Shown here in pieces: positions 24,686 through 33,515 of a stretch of 64,000 nucleotides of DNA (its first letter is position 1; each line of letters begins with the position of its first letter). The position numbers were made by a program, and so were the translations under genes. The notes beneath the pieces are model-generated. The model made no database searches and was not told where the DNA came from. It saw nothing but the letters and a program-made list of their open reading frames with translations. Origin of the DNA: a virus. The DNA is taken from positions 1,505 to 65,504 of IMG/VR virus record IMGVR_UViG_3300030103_002937, one strand, 5' to 3'.

Positions 24686-25016
24686 GTTTCTTCATTTGTT
24701 CAACACGTTTCAAAAATTCCATTGCTTGTTTTGGTTCTGACTTTGGTTTTCCGCGTTCCAAGTAAACGTCTTGTGGCAATGGGAAAAGTTTGTCGGGCGT
24801 TATCATTTGCGCACGCTTTGAACAATTAATGTTGAACAACATTGTTGCAACATAGCGCGTTCGTTCCCACTCCAAGTTTTGTTTGATTGTATGCGCTTCG
24901 CCAAGCAATTGATTTTCCGCCCAAGTATATGACCAAAAATCTTTTGGTTGAACCCCGACTTGCCCGATGTAGTAGTCAAGCAAATGATTCCAAGTAAGCC
25001 GGGTTTTTACTTTCCC
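24672..25016 (-). CDS. Tail assembly chaperone, frameshift extension (T frame)
   Basis: This frame is open from the slippery site and runs KVKTRLTWNHLLDYYIGQVG... to MKKQKGQ; an internal Met (MLDYY is not used, the frame reads LLDYY there on the fused product) is unnecessary if it is expressed by -1 frameshifting from the gene upstream. About 113 residues are added to make the long GT-type chaperone. The segment DYYIGQVGVQPKDFWSYTWAE is typical of siphovirus chaperone extensions. GT proteins hold the tape measure before tube polymerisation; the tape measure gene follows. Confidence 0.75.
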   Translation of the reverse strand, partial: GKVKTRLTWNHLLDYYIGQVGVQPKDFWSYTWAENQLLGEAHTIKQNLEWERTRYVATMLFNINCSKRAQMITPDKLFPLPQDVYLERGKPKSEPKQAMEFLKRVEQMKKQKGQ

Positions 25017-25387
25017 GACGCTTTTGTGGATTTTGTGACGTTGCGTTTTATTCCCGCATTCAAGTCGTTTCCAAGAATTTTTGATTCGGTCATTGCTTCA
25101 ACAATACTTTCAAGTTCAGTTGCGTCAAGGTTTTCAAGCCAAGCGCCAACCGTGAAAATTGTGAAGTCGATTTCGTTTCCTTGTTCTTGTTCATTCGCTA
25201 ACAATGCGGAATAAACAAGGGCGCGAATCGCAGTTATTGAAACGCCCCCTTGAAAAACATTACCGATTTGGTCAATAGGCAAATTCAATTCGTCGGTGAA
25301 GTTTGCCCAAAAATTCATGCTAAAATGCAACGTGCGGTTTTTCCCACCAAGTTTCACGGTGTAAAACCCCCTTTTTCTGTTTGCCAT
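25007..25387 (-). CDS. Tail assembly chaperone (G-type)
   Basis: 126 residues: MANRKRGFYTVKLGGKNRTL, then a helical core (NFWANFTDELNLPIDQIGNV; ITAIRALVYSALLANEQEQG; LENLDATELESIVEAMTES). The order tail tube, G, GT, tape measure is the classical siphovirus arrangement. The last codons contain a GGGAAAG slippery heptamer so that a fraction of ribosomes continue into the next frame. Confidence 0.82.
   Translation of the reverse strand: MANRKRGFYTVKLGGKNRTLHFSMNFWANFTDELNLPIDQIGNVFQGGVSITAIRALVYSALLANEQEQGNEIDFTIFTVGAWLENLDATELESIVEAMTESKILGNDLNAGIKRNVTKSTKASGK
25010..25016 (-). other. Programmed -1 frameshift site
   Basis: On the minus strand the codons G-GGA-AAG immediately precede the TAA stop of the G-type chaperone, giving the heptamer GGGAAAG, the same one used by lambda G/GT. 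Slipping back one base gives an uninterrupted fusion into the downstream frame. Confidence 0.85.
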
Positions 25388-25410
25388 TATAATAACCTTT
25401 TTACGTTATT

Positions 25411-25848
25411 TTAGTTAGTAGATTTTGCAATCGTACCGGTCAATGTAATTGAACCCGAATAAGAAACGGGACTTTCCATTTCCGCCGAAATTTCAACACT
25501 TGATAAGAATCCGTCAGCGGAATAAACCGCGTCGCCAGTTTCTTCAGTTCCAAAAGAAACGTCAAGTTTGGTTCGTGCAATTAGAAAGTCAGCAAGGTCA
25601 ATTGCGTTCTTTGGTGTTGGTGAACCGCTTTCATCGTAAACAACCAAACCGTCAAAAGAAATTTCCCCGGAAATAACACCCGCAATATGTTCAGCGAATC
25701 CGCCTGAATCTTTGGTTGTGGCTTCCGGCAAATCATTTGAAAGTGAAATTGAACACGAAGTTGTGTGACCAACTTTCGCAAGTGTACCGCCGTTTGTATC
25801 AAGTTTTACAATTAAATCGGTTCCGTTAAAAACTCCAGATGTTGCCAT
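25411..25848 (-). CDS. Major tail tube protein, copy 1
   Basis: 145 residues, all beta (NGTDLIVKLDTNGGTLAKVGHTTSCSISLSNDL ending ITLTGTIAKSTN), with the TP901-1-type tail protein pattern GHTTS-S-S---- EATTKDSGGF-EHI-GV-SGEISFDGL and EISAEMESPVSYSG. It polymerises into the tail tube. It is a paralogue of the next upstream gene and lies directly before the chaperones. Confidence 0.85.
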   Translation of the reverse strand: MATSGVFNGTDLIVKLDTNGGTLAKVGHTTSCSISLSNDLPEATTKDSGGFAEHIAGVISGEISFDGLVVYDESGSPTPKNAIDLADFLIARTKLDVSFGTEETGDAVYSADGFLSSVEISAEMESPVSYSGSITLTGTIAKSTN

Positions 25849-25865
25849 GGTTTAAAAATTTTATA

Positions 25866-25873
25866 CAAATATA
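25866..25873 (-). promoter_or_regulatory. -7 element upstream of tail tube copy 1
   Basis: TATATTTG on the minus strand 18 nt before the tail tube ATG; a TTG lies 16 nt further upstream, slightly short of the usual spacing. Possible internal promoter for the abundant tube protein. Confidence 0.35.
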
Positions 25874-25888
25874 CGGATTTTAAAATTG

Positions 25889-26359
25889 TCAAATGTTGTT
25901 CCAATTTATGTCAACTTGATTCCAAATGTCATTTGCAGAGTTCCAAATTTCACCGTCGGTTTCGTCGATAATTGAATAAAGTCCGGTCACGGTGATTTCA
26001 AGGTCAAATGAAGTCACGGCTTCCATTTCCGCAACTTCTTCAACACTTGTGACAAATCCTTCGCCTTGAAAAACAAGTCCTTGTGCGCCCGTAGCTTGCG
26101 ACAAAAAGAATTCAGCGCGGGTGCGCGTCAATACCATGTCCGCAAGTTCTTCAAAGTTTACGGCGTCGTCATAATTAGTGAAACCCGTTGCAGTAAGTTG
26201 ACCCGAACGAACGCCAGGCAATAGTTCTTGAAACCCAAGTGAATCTTTGTTTGTGCTTTCAACAAGGTCAATGTCCAACGTCAAGGCAACACCCGTTGTG
26301 TGACCAACCGCGATGTCGCCTTTGTACAACAAAAAAGTTGTTCCGTTGATTGGGTTCAT
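25889..26359 (-). CDS. Tail tube protein paralogue, copy 2
   Basis: 156 residues aligning with copy 1 throughout: GHTTGVALTLDIDLVESTNKDSLGFQELLPGVRSGQLTATGF against the matching block, and VEEVAEMEAVTSFDLEITVTGL. It has an extra C-terminal tail (EIWNSANDIWNQVDINWNNI) made of W-N repeats. It could be a second tube subunit or decorate the tail. It lies 40 nt from copy 1. Confidence 0.75.
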   Translation of the reverse strand: MNPINGTTFLLYKGDIAVGHTTGVALTLDIDLVESTNKDSLGFQELLPGVRSGQLTATGFTNYDDAVNFEELADMVLTRTRAEFFLSQATGAQGLVFQGEGFVTSVEEVAEMEAVTSFDLEITVTGLYSIIDETDGEIWNSANDIWNQVDINWNNI

Positions 26360-26360
26360 A

Positions 26361-26555
26361 TTACAACAGTTCTTTCAAAGCAGTCACAAACGCTTGTTTG
26401 CCGAATTCAAGTTGTTCCAAATTAAACTTTGAATTTACAATTTTGCGGTCTAAATCCGCAATGTGATTGACGTGTGCTTTTTGTTCATCTGTCAAGTCTT
26501 CAAAAAAATATTCTTGTTCGTCAATCATAATTGGGGTCTTTTCTTTTTTTCCCAT
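26361..26555 (-). CDS. Small conserved tail-region protein (DUF6447-like)
   Basis: 64 residues: PIMIDEQEYFFEDLTDEQKAHVNHIADLDRKI then a coiled coil NSKFNLEQLEFGKQAFVTALKELL. This pattern recurs in many marine phages and I recall it as DUF6447. The stop is next to the tail tube copy 2 start. Function unknown. Confidence 0.62.
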   Translation of the reverse strand: MGKKEKTPIMIDEQEYFFEDLTDEQKAHVNHIADLDRKIVNSKFNLEQLEFGKQAFVTALKELL

Positions 26556-26580
26556 GATATAAAAATTTAAAAATTAATAA

Positions 26581-26895
26581 TTAAGATAATTGCAAATTGA
26601 CATGTGTCGGGTTTGCAATAAGTTCAAGCTGGGAATCAAGTCCCGCTTTTAATGAATCAACATCAAGATTTGCTTCAAGCCAACCTTCAACGTCAGATTT
26701 TGCTAATGAATCAAATTCAATGAATGATTCAGCTTCAGGCGCTTCAAGTCCAATTGAACCGTAAACGTCCGCAACATTATCATTTGCGTCGGTTGCTTGC
26801 AATCGCCAATGAACAGTTTCAATGACGTTTTGCATGCCGTCGCTTTCGATTTTTGCTTCGAGGTCACCAATGACCCATGAATAAGTATTTGCCAT
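26581..26895 (-). CDS. Conserved small structural-region protein (DUF7936-like)
   Basis: 104 residues: MANTYSWVIGDLEAKIESDGM, then VIETVHWRLQATDANDN with GSIGLEAPEAESFIEFDSLAKSDVEGWLEANLDVDSLKAGLDSQL. Seen near tail genes of marine phages. Four bases from the fibre stop. Its role in the virion is not known. Confidence 0.58.
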   Translation of the reverse strand: MANTYSWVIGDLEAKIESDGMQNVIETVHWRLQATDANDNVADVYGSIGLEAPEAESFIEFDSLAKSDVEGWLEANLDVDSLKAGLDSQLELIANPTHVNLQLS

Positions 26896-26899
26896 GTTT

Positions 26900-29800
26900 T
26901 TATGAATTTATTTGTGATTTTAAAGTTTGTATTTCTGTCTTCAATTCATTTATCATTTCTTGTTGTTCTTGTATTGCTTTCAATAAATATGTAGGCAAAT
27001 CACCGTATGAAACACCGTCAATTTGCGGTTCATCAAAACCTTCAACTTTATTTTTAAATGTTAGTTCAGGAATCACTTCAACAACTTCTTCAGCAATCAA
27101 ACCGGTTGTGTATTGTTGTGATTCTTTTACTTTAAATTTTACCGGGCGCAGTTTATTGATTTTGTCAATTGTGCTTTCAATATCGGTGACGTCTTCTTTG
27201 TACCTTATTGATGATGAATTGTAATACAATTCACCCGTTGTTGTGTTATATCTTACAAGCGGATTTGAATCCGAACTTCCAAGCAATGAAGGAACAAACA
27301 ACCCGCCGTCTTGTTCAATTTTAAATCTTTGGGCGTTTGAACTACCGTATGTTATTTCGAAATTAGTTGAATTTACTTTAAGTTTATATTGGACGTCTGT
27401 TCGTGCATTTCCGCTTCCGTCGCTGCAAGTTAATATAATACCTGACGCTTGCGAACTAAAACTTGTCGTTGAATCTTGCAACAATAAAGTCGCATCATTA
27501 GCTTTTGCATGCAATACTTGGGAAGGCGAACTTGTGCCAATTCCAACATTTCCAGTCCCGTCGTCAAATCGTATTCTTTCGGTTCCTGAATCCGTGAAAA
27601 TCAAATCACCGTCAACATTCACACCAAGTCCCCATTGTTCAGCGCCCGACGCTTCTTGAATTACAATTGCGGTGTTGTTTGATTTTGTTTTTACCGCAAT
27701 GTTACCGTCGGCAATGTTTCCGCTTGATTCACAATCACCAACTTCAAGTTTTGTGTTTGGCGCAGTTGTTCCGATGCCTAAATTACCTGTATTTCTTAAA
27801 GTCATTTTAGTGGCACCATTATGATTACTTCCTATTCCCCAATAAATTGTTCCGTTTGAAGAACCGTTTGTGATATAAAATGACCCCCTATTTCCAATCA
27901 TACCGTACCCGCTTATTCTTGTTTGGTTGGTGGGTGGGATTGGGTTGCCAGTATCAAGACCGTCAACAACAACTGCATTGTTAAAACTTGCGGAACCGTT
28001 GACATCAAGTTTAGTTGAAGGCAAAGCCGCCCCGATGCCAACGTTACCATTCTGTCTAATTACAAATAAATTACCGGTCCCATTTAAATCAGAAGTTGTT
28101 CCAACTGCAAATTCTTCTCCGCCTCCTAGCCCGAAAAACATACTGCCTTGAGAATTTTTTAATTCTATTGCTAGGTCTGAAGTTAGTGAAGTCTCAAATT
28201 TGCCAACTGTATTGCTTGATGTGAATACATGCAGCTTTTCACCCGGCGAAGTCGTTCCGATTCCTACATTGCCGTTGTCTTTATCAATTAAAAAATAAGT
28301 GTCGCCGCTATCTTCTGTAATTTCAAAATGTCCAGTTGAAGTTGACCTTCCTAATTCCCAATAAGTCGTTGTGCCAGTTGACAATCTTAATTGTTTATCG
28401 ACGCCGCCCATTACTTCCAATTTAGCATTTGGTGAAGTCGTACCAATTCCAACATTACCTCCTCCATTAACTAAAAATAAAGCTGGGTCTGAACCTTTTC
28501 TTATAATAAAGTCAGGTTCATTTGTTCCAGAATCCATTCTGAAATCAAAACCGCCGAAGCCATCAGAAGGTTCGTCTTGTATGCTTTCAAACCTAACATT
28601 TTGGTCAGTAACTTTAATCGACAATGCTTCTCCGGTTGTGCCTTGCCTTGTGACATAAAAAGGTGTTGTACCGGTATTTGTATTAAATATTGCTTCACCA
28701 TTTACCTCTAATTTTGCGCTTGGCGAACTTGTTCCTATCCCGACGTTACCTCCGCTATGTTGTAGAGTTAAATTGCCACCAGTATTATGAAATACTTCAA
28801 AATTACTTCTTCTTGAAACAGTTGCAAATGTTGACCCTATATTTTGTATTGTCCCTTGAGGCGTGCCTCCTTCAGAGAATTTAATACCACTAAAACTTGT
28901 AGATGTTGGATGAGTAATTTCGATATAAGACGCATCACCTTTTACTGCAAATTTTTCTCCAGGACTTGTCGTGCCGATACCAACATTAGTGCCATTGTCG
29001 AATATTTGAGAATCAGTTAATGTATTTGCATCTGACCATTTAGAAACATAATTAGTAGTTCCGCTACCGTCTAATATACTGCCGTCTGTTTCAATTACAT
29101 TGCCAGATGAATCAACCGCTAAGTTTTTAGTTGCGGTACCTGTAAATGTGCCGGAGCCATAGTTATTAAATTGTAGTTGGCCGGAAGTAGTAATCACCAC
29201 TCTGTCGTTTCCGCCGTTTGTTTGAAATCTTAATTGACTGCCGGTACTTGACCTTATGTAACTATTATTGTTGTCGTGAAATAATTGTAAATGTCTATTG
29301 TTTGTTGTGTCTTCAATTCTAATTGTTGGCGTTGTGACGTCTGCAATATGAAGTTTTGTAGCCGGGGAAGCGGTTCCAATCCCGACGTTGCCGCTTGTGT
29401 TTAAAGTCATGACAGTACTTGCGCCATTGACCTGAAGTTTTATGCCATTTCCTGATTGACCTCTGTATAATGCGTAACCACTATTCCAACTCAATTCGCC
29501 ATGACCAGCTGACGACCCCCATTTCATTACGCCGTCACCAATTATTTTTAATCTACCATTTGCGTTTATAGCAACATCACTAGTAGAAGACGTGTTTACC
29601 TGAAGTTTAGAATCAGGCGAAGTCGTTCCGATACCAACGTTGCCGGAAGAATCGATTCGCATTTTTTCACTTGCGCTTACATTAAAAGCTAAAGAATTTC
29701 CGTCATGCCTATAAATAATTTTTCCAACGTCTGAATCAATAGGGTCGCCAAATATAATTTCTCCAGTGCTTAAATTTCCACCTATTAATTCAATTTTACT

Positions 29801-31969
29801 TGAATCATAAGCGTTTGCAGTATTCGATTCAATTTTTAAAGTCGCCCCGCCTGAAGAATCATAAATATGCAAATTTCTTGCCGGCGAAGTCGTTCCGATT
29901 CCGACATATCCATTGCTTTTTTGAATTGTCATTACATCGGTTGAAGTACCGTAAGAAAAGAACCCCAATTTGTCGGTTCCCGCGCGGTATCTAATTTGCA
30001 TGTCATTGGTGTCACTTGTTTGAAAATCAATTCCCGGGTGTTCACCTGAAATACCGTTTAATCTTATAATACCTTGACCGCGCAATTCTAATTGACGACC
30101 CGGATTTGTCGTTCCGATACCAACGTTACCGCTTGAATTTATTCTTAACCGTTCCGAATAATTAGTTGACAATATTAAGTTTCCACTAGTTGAACCAATT
30201 CTCACTTGGTCAGCAGTTGAAGCGGTATTTGAAAAACAAATAAAAGAATTTGCTCCTGAAGCGCTTTCAAAACTTGCAACCATGCTAGACGAGCTTTGCT
30301 TTACATGAAATAAGCGCGCTGGTGAAGTTGTTCCGATGCCGACGTTACCGTTTAAATCTAAAGCAAACGCATCAGCGTCGGTTGACGGTCCCATTAAAAA
30401 AGTGCCACTAGCGTTTTTGAACATTCTATGCGAAATAGCATTTGAACTTGTTAAAGCTATACCGTCACTCAAAGTGTCACCGTCTTGTCGCACTATTAAA
30501 GTCCCCCCTGATGTAGCTACACCGGTTCCCCCGTTTACTTCCAATTTACCAGCCGGCGAAGTGGTACCGATTCCTACGTTGTTTGTGTCTTTTTGCAAAA
30601 ACAACCCGGTTGTCCCGTCAGCCCTTAAATGTAATGAATTCCAACCGTTGCCAGAAACATCATGCGCATCTATTCCAAATTCGTCAGCCCCTCGAATATA
30701 AAATCGAACACCAGTAGAGGTATTGCCAATTCTTACATTGTCATTGACCTGCAATTTAGCATTTGGCGAAATTGTTCCGATGCCGACGTTTCCTGCGTTT
30801 GTTAATGTAAGTACATCACCCCCACTAAAAGTACTAAACCTAAAACCATTTCCGTTTTTGCCTTTAATATAATTCCAAGTGCCGTCAGCACCCATTGTCA
30901 TTCTATCGCTTTCAGAAAGTTGAAGACCGAATGATTCTGTTCCGCCATTTATAGTAAGCTCTTGGTCAGGCGAATTCGTTCCTACACCTAGCCGTGTATT
31001 TGCTTCGTCTACAAATAATGTAGCTGATTCAATTGTATTACCTGTGGAACCTATAAGAACTTTTCCCGGCGTTACGTTTGGTAAATCATTTGTTTCTGAC
31101 TTAACCGAAAATACTAAACTACCTGATGAGTTTACAAAGCCAACCTCCCCTAAATTTTGTATAAGATTCCCTTGTATGGGTTTGGTAGTTGTAATTGCTG
31201 CACCAGTCGATCCGCTTGGTTTTACATATATAGGTTGCCCTGCGCTTGGGGTAACACTATCTATAGATGATGTATTTAACCCTGTTAGATTTCCTACAAC
31301 GATTGCATGACCAGTAGCATTATTAGCTAAATTTGTTTCTAGTATTCCAACCGCTGGCATTTTTGCAGCATTAGACGCGTCAGCTAATTGCACCTCTACT
31401 GGTTCAGCGGCCGTTGCTCCTGATATAAACACAGGGTCTCCTTTTGTAAGACTTGAGCCTTGTTTATTTGTAACTTGTATTTTTGTAATTCCAGCACTTC
31501 CAATATGCAGAGAACTTAAGTTTGCAAAAGTAAGCTCGCCATTTGCTCCTGAAAGCAGTAATTGATTTGCTGCACCTAAGGTATTAGTTGTATCTTTTAC
31601 AGGCCCGTTTAAATATAATGTACCTGTTTGCGTTATTAAGTCAGTGCTTGCGTCACCTAATGTAACATTCCCATTTAACGTGCTAACACCCGTAACCGTA
31701 AGACTTGTATCAAAAGTTGCAGCTGCATCTACATTTAATTGGCCTGCTACTGTTAATATTGTAGCTCCGGCGTTTTGCGAAACTATAGAATTAACAACGT
31801 TATCACCACCGGCCCCAAACATTGCAATGGTATTTTCTGTACCATTTATAAAGTCATTAAATAGGTTATCGACTGTTATGTGTATATTTTGGTTACCGTC
31901 GTACCCAACTAAATACATGCCTGACGTGTGGTCGGTTCTTAGATTAAACTGTGAAAACTTTATTGCCAT
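26900..31969 (-). CDS. Giant tail fibre with C-terminal S74 chaperone (probable A/B hybrid)
   Basis: 1689 residues. Residues about 1-330 are an N-terminal anchor region with Ala/Thr/Leu-rich modules (DNVVNSIVSQNAGATILTVAG). About 15 NVGIGTTSP-type modules then repeat every 50-100 residues. The C-terminus (SIRYKEDVTDIESTIDKINKLRPVKFKVK ... TGLIAEEVVEVIPEL, ending in a coiled coil) is a peptidase-S74 intramolecular chaperone that trimerises the fibre and cuts itself off before the Ser-Ile junction. The start and upstream genes belong to phage B, the end and downstream genes to phage A; base usage shifts inside. Confidence 0.8.
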   Translation of the reverse strand: MAIKFSQFNLRTDHTSGMYLVGYDGNQNIHITVDNLFNDFINGTENTIAMFGAGGDNVVNSIVSQNAGATILTVAGQLNVDAAATFDTSLTVTGVSTLNGNVTLGDASTDLITQTGTLYLNGPVKDTTNTLGAANQLLLSGANGELTFANLSSLHIGSAGITKIQVTNKQGSSLTKGDPVFISGATAAEPVEVQLADASNAAKMPAVGILETNLANNATGHAIVVGNLTGLNTSSIDSVTPSAGQPIYVKPSGSTGAAITTTKPIQGNLIQNLGEVGFVNSSGSLVFSVKSETNDLPNVTPGKVLIGSTGNTIESATLFVDEANTRLGVGTNSPDQELTINGGTESFGLQLSESDRMTMGADGTWNYIKGKNGNGFRFSTFSGGDVLTLTNAGNVGIGTISPNAKLQVNDNVRIGNTSTGVRFYIRGADEFGIDAHDVSGNGWNSLHLRADGTTGLFLQKDTNNVGIGTTSPAGKLEVNGGTGVATSGGTLIVRQDGDTLSDGIALTSSNAISHRMFKNASGTFLMGPSTDADAFALDLNGNVGIGTTSPARLFHVKQSSSSMVASFESASGANSFICFSNTASTADQVRIGSTSGNLILSTNYSERLRINSSGNVGIGTTNPGRQLELRGQGIIRLNGISGEHPGIDFQTSDTNDMQIRYRAGTDKLGFFSYGTSTDVMTIQKSNGYVGIGTTSPARNLHIYDSSGGATLKIESNTANAYDSSKIELIGGNLSTGEIIFGDPIDSDVGKIIYRHDGNSLAFNVSASEKMRIDSSGNVGIGTTSPDSKLQVNTSSTSDVAINANGRLKIIGDGVMKWGSSAGHGELSWNSGYALYRGQSGNGIKLQVNGASTVMTLNTSGNVGIGTASPATKLHIADVTTPTIRIEDTTNNRHLQLFHDNNNSYIRSSTGSQLRFQTNGGNDRVVITTSGQLQFNNYGSGTFTGTATKNLAVDSSGNVIETDGSILDGSGTTNYVSKWSDANTLTDSQIFDNGTNVGIGTTSPGEKFAVKGDASYIEITHPTSTSFSGIKFSEGGTPQGTIQNIGSTFATVSRRSNFEVFHNTGGNLTLQHSGGNVGIGTSSPSAKLEVNGEAIFNTNTGTTPFYVTRQGTTGEALSIKVTDQNVRFESIQDEPSDGFGGFDFRMDSGTNEPDFIIRKGSDPALFLVNGGGNVGIGTTSPNAKLEVMGGVDKQLRLSTGTTTYWELGRSTSTGHFEITEDSGDTYFLIDKDNGNVGIGTTSPGEKLHVFTSSNTVGKFETSLTSDLAIELKNSQGSMFFGLGGGEEFAVGTTSDLNGTGNLFVIRQNGNVGIGAALPSTKLDVNGSASFNNAVVVDGLDTGNPIPPTNQTRISGYGMIGNRGSFYITNGSSNGTIYWGIGSNHNGATKMTLRNTGNLGIGTTAPNTKLEVGDCESSGNIADGNIAVKTKSNNTAIVIQEASGAEQWGLGVNVDGDLIFTDSGTERIRFDDGTGNVGIGTSSPSQVLHAKANDATLLLQDSTTSFSSQASGIILTCSDGSGNARTDVQYKLKVNSTNFEITYGSSNAQRFKIEQDGGLFVPSLLGSSDSNPLVRYNTTTGELYYNSSSIRYKEDVTDIESTIDKINKLRPVKFKVKESQQYTTGLIAEEVVEVIPELTFKNKVEGFDEPQIDGVSYGDLPTYLLKAIQEQQEMINELKTEIQTLKSQINS
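29292..29359. repeat. 68-bp exact repeat, internal copy
   Basis: Exact match to the first 68 bases of the window, within one VGIGTASP module of the fibre gene. Candidate join point between the two phage genomes. Confidence 0.9.
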
Positions 31970-32181
31970 TATTGTCTATTTGTATAATGTGAAGCGTCAT
32001 TGTAGCCTTCTGTTATCATTGTAGGATAGCGGTCACCAGGAGGCCAAGAACCTTCTTCTGCTATAATTTCAATTGGCGGGTCAGCTGTGCCAATCTCAGT
32101 AATCATTTCAAGTGAGTTTAAGCTGCCGTGATCATAAAGGTCTTGATCAATAATAATACCTAATTGATTGCGAATAGCCAT
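31969..32181 (-). CDS. Small structural-region protein of phage B
   Basis: 70 residues (MAIRNQLGIIIDQDLYDHGS..., ending YPTMITEGYNDASHYTNRQ). Pro/Gly/acidic rich with no clear domain. Its stop shares a base with the fibre start, so it is coupled to the fibre. Family not recognised. Confidence 0.5.
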   Translation of the reverse strand: MAIRNQLGIIIDQDLYDHGSLNSLEMITEIGTADPPIEIIAEEGSWPPGDRYPTMITEGYNDASHYTNRQ

Positions 32182-32182
32182 A

Positions 32183-32437
32183 TTATCTTGAATATGCGTT
32201 TATAGGCATTGATACTAAATTTGTAGCGGTGGTACCTGTTGCATAAACACGCTTAACCTGGACTGGAACAAATTGCCCGTTGTTCATATTGTAAAATATA
32301 ACGTCATTGCCTTGACGCGTTTTAACTTTTACGTGCCCTCCGACGCCTACATACAACACGCTTATTATATCTAAATCTGCCGTATCACTAGGCGTGACTG
32401 CCGCTGCATCAATTGCTTGTATCAGTGCTTGACTCAT
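32183..32437 (-). CDS. Small beta-rich structural-region protein
   Basis: 84 residues. A helical start (ALIQAIDAAAVTPSDTADL) then beta strands (IISVLYVGVGGHVKVKTRQGNDVIFYNMNNGQFVPVQVKRVYATGT). This looks like the small marine phage virion proteins of the SPASI/VRVGxxGDVxV type. It overlaps the 287-residue gene upstream by 29 nt. Probably a head or fibre accessory protein. Confidence 0.55.
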   Translation of the reverse strand: MSQALIQAIDAAAVTPSDTADLDIISVLYVGVGGHVKVKTRQGNDVIFYNMNNGQFVPVQVKRVYATGTTATNLVSMPINAYSR

Positions 32438-33272
32438 CTTTTTCTTTTATTTGTAATTCTAACGTTTTAACTCTTGAAATTAAATCGTCAATTATATTTT
32501 GTTTGTCTTCTATTTTAACGACTCTGCCTAGCTGATCAACAGTTACACTGGCAAATTCATATGTACCTGCTTTTAAAAACGGTATTTTTCCTGGACGAAT
32601 AGTTACTTCGCTTCCGTCTTCCGACATACTAGTCAATATAGCTGTTTCGTCTAGTGATATAATTTTATTGACCGTTCCGCCGACTTTTCCGAGATACTCA
32701 ACTGTTAAGTCGGATCCAACCATTTTGGTTGTAATACCGTTGCCACCTTTAATATTTATCGTGCCTTTAGAGGTAATTACGGATGATGCTCCTAAATCGT
32801 CTGCGATAGCCACACTAGTAACCGTGCCTTTGTTATTGGTATACGGAAGCCTTTCAATACCTAGCTTGTTTACTTTAGTATTTAGCTTATCATGCACCAA
32901 AAATTCTACGTTATCCAATAATCCTTTATACTTACCCGCTCCTTCGACTATATTACCCACGCCTTCGTACTGAAGACCAACTGTAGTTTTTCTGTCTTTA
33001 GTAATGCCGTTTATACCGGCGCTACCTGAAACGCTAAGTATTGCATTTTCAATACTAGGCCCATCTATAGATAATTTATTTTTTTCCCAGCTAAGCGTAT
33101 ACCCGTTGTTGGTGTTGTCAACAGCAAAATTATCTAGCGTATTGATCGCGCTTTCAGTAAAAGCAACGACACTAGACATAGTTATTTTTTTGGTTGTTCC
33201 TGTTTGAGTAGCACCAATAAAATAATCTCCTGATCCAACAGAACCGGAGGGATAACTATTTAGTTTTGCCAT
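32409..33272 (-). CDS. Putative fibre/structural protein
   Basis: 287 residues opening MAKLNSYPSGSVGSGDYFIGATQTGTTKKITMSSV, a common beginning of marine phage fibre proteins. The body is glycine- and beta-rich (GGNGITTKMVGSDLTVEYLGKVGG) and the C-terminus is a coiled coil (IIDDLISRVKTLELQIKEK). It is followed by the fibre operon on the minus strand, and its start is one base after the basic 80-residue gene. Confidence 0.6.
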   Translation of the reverse strand: MAKLNSYPSGSVGSGDYFIGATQTGTTKKITMSSVVAFTESAINTLDNFAVDNTNNGYTLSWEKNKLSIDGPSIENAILSVSGSAGINGITKDRKTTVGLQYEGVGNIVEGAGKYKGLLDNVEFLVHDKLNTKVNKLGIERLPYTNNKGTVTSVAIADDLGASSVITSKGTINIKGGNGITTKMVGSDLTVEYLGKVGGTVNKIISLDETAILTSMSEDGSEVTIRPGKIPFLKAGTYEFASVTVDQLGRVVKIEDKQNIIDDLISRVKTLELQIKEKDESSTDTSN

Positions 33273-33515
33273 TTATTCGTTTTTTGTACCGTTTTTACGA
33301 GGGTTCATACCCCCTCTATTCCTATGCGCTGTTACAAAAGTCCCCGTATAGTGATCATAGTCCTTGCCTTTTAAGCTTTTGCCGGCTTTTTTAGCTGCAC
33401 GGCGCTTTTTTTGGCTATCTGCTCGCTTTTCTTTGCGGTCATCACTGTTAGCATACCTTAAATCACGCTCTTTTTTAGCTTTTGCGGCTGCTGGAGATAA
33501 CTTTTGCTTACCCAT
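33273..33515 (-). CDS. Small basic conserved phage protein
   Basis: 80 residues, strongly basic (SPAAAKAKKERDLRYANSDDR, KEKRADSQKKRRAAKKAGKSL) with a conserved-looking tail (GKDYDHYTGTFVTAHRNRGGMNPRKNGTKNE). Similar proteins occur in marine phages next to structural genes. It heads the minus-strand structural operon and faces the plus-strand early block. Possibly a DNA-associated virion protein. Confidence 0.6.
   Translation of the reverse strand: MGKQKLSPAAAKAKKERDLRYANSDDRKEKRADSQKKRRAAKKAGKSLKGKDYDHYTGTFVTAHRNRGGMNPRKNGTKNE

Noticed and set aside
26900-31969. Possible CRISPR-like array from regularly recurring short repeats
   Set aside because: The repeats are coding VGIGTTSP modules in one long frame with irregular spacing; they are fibre protein repeats.
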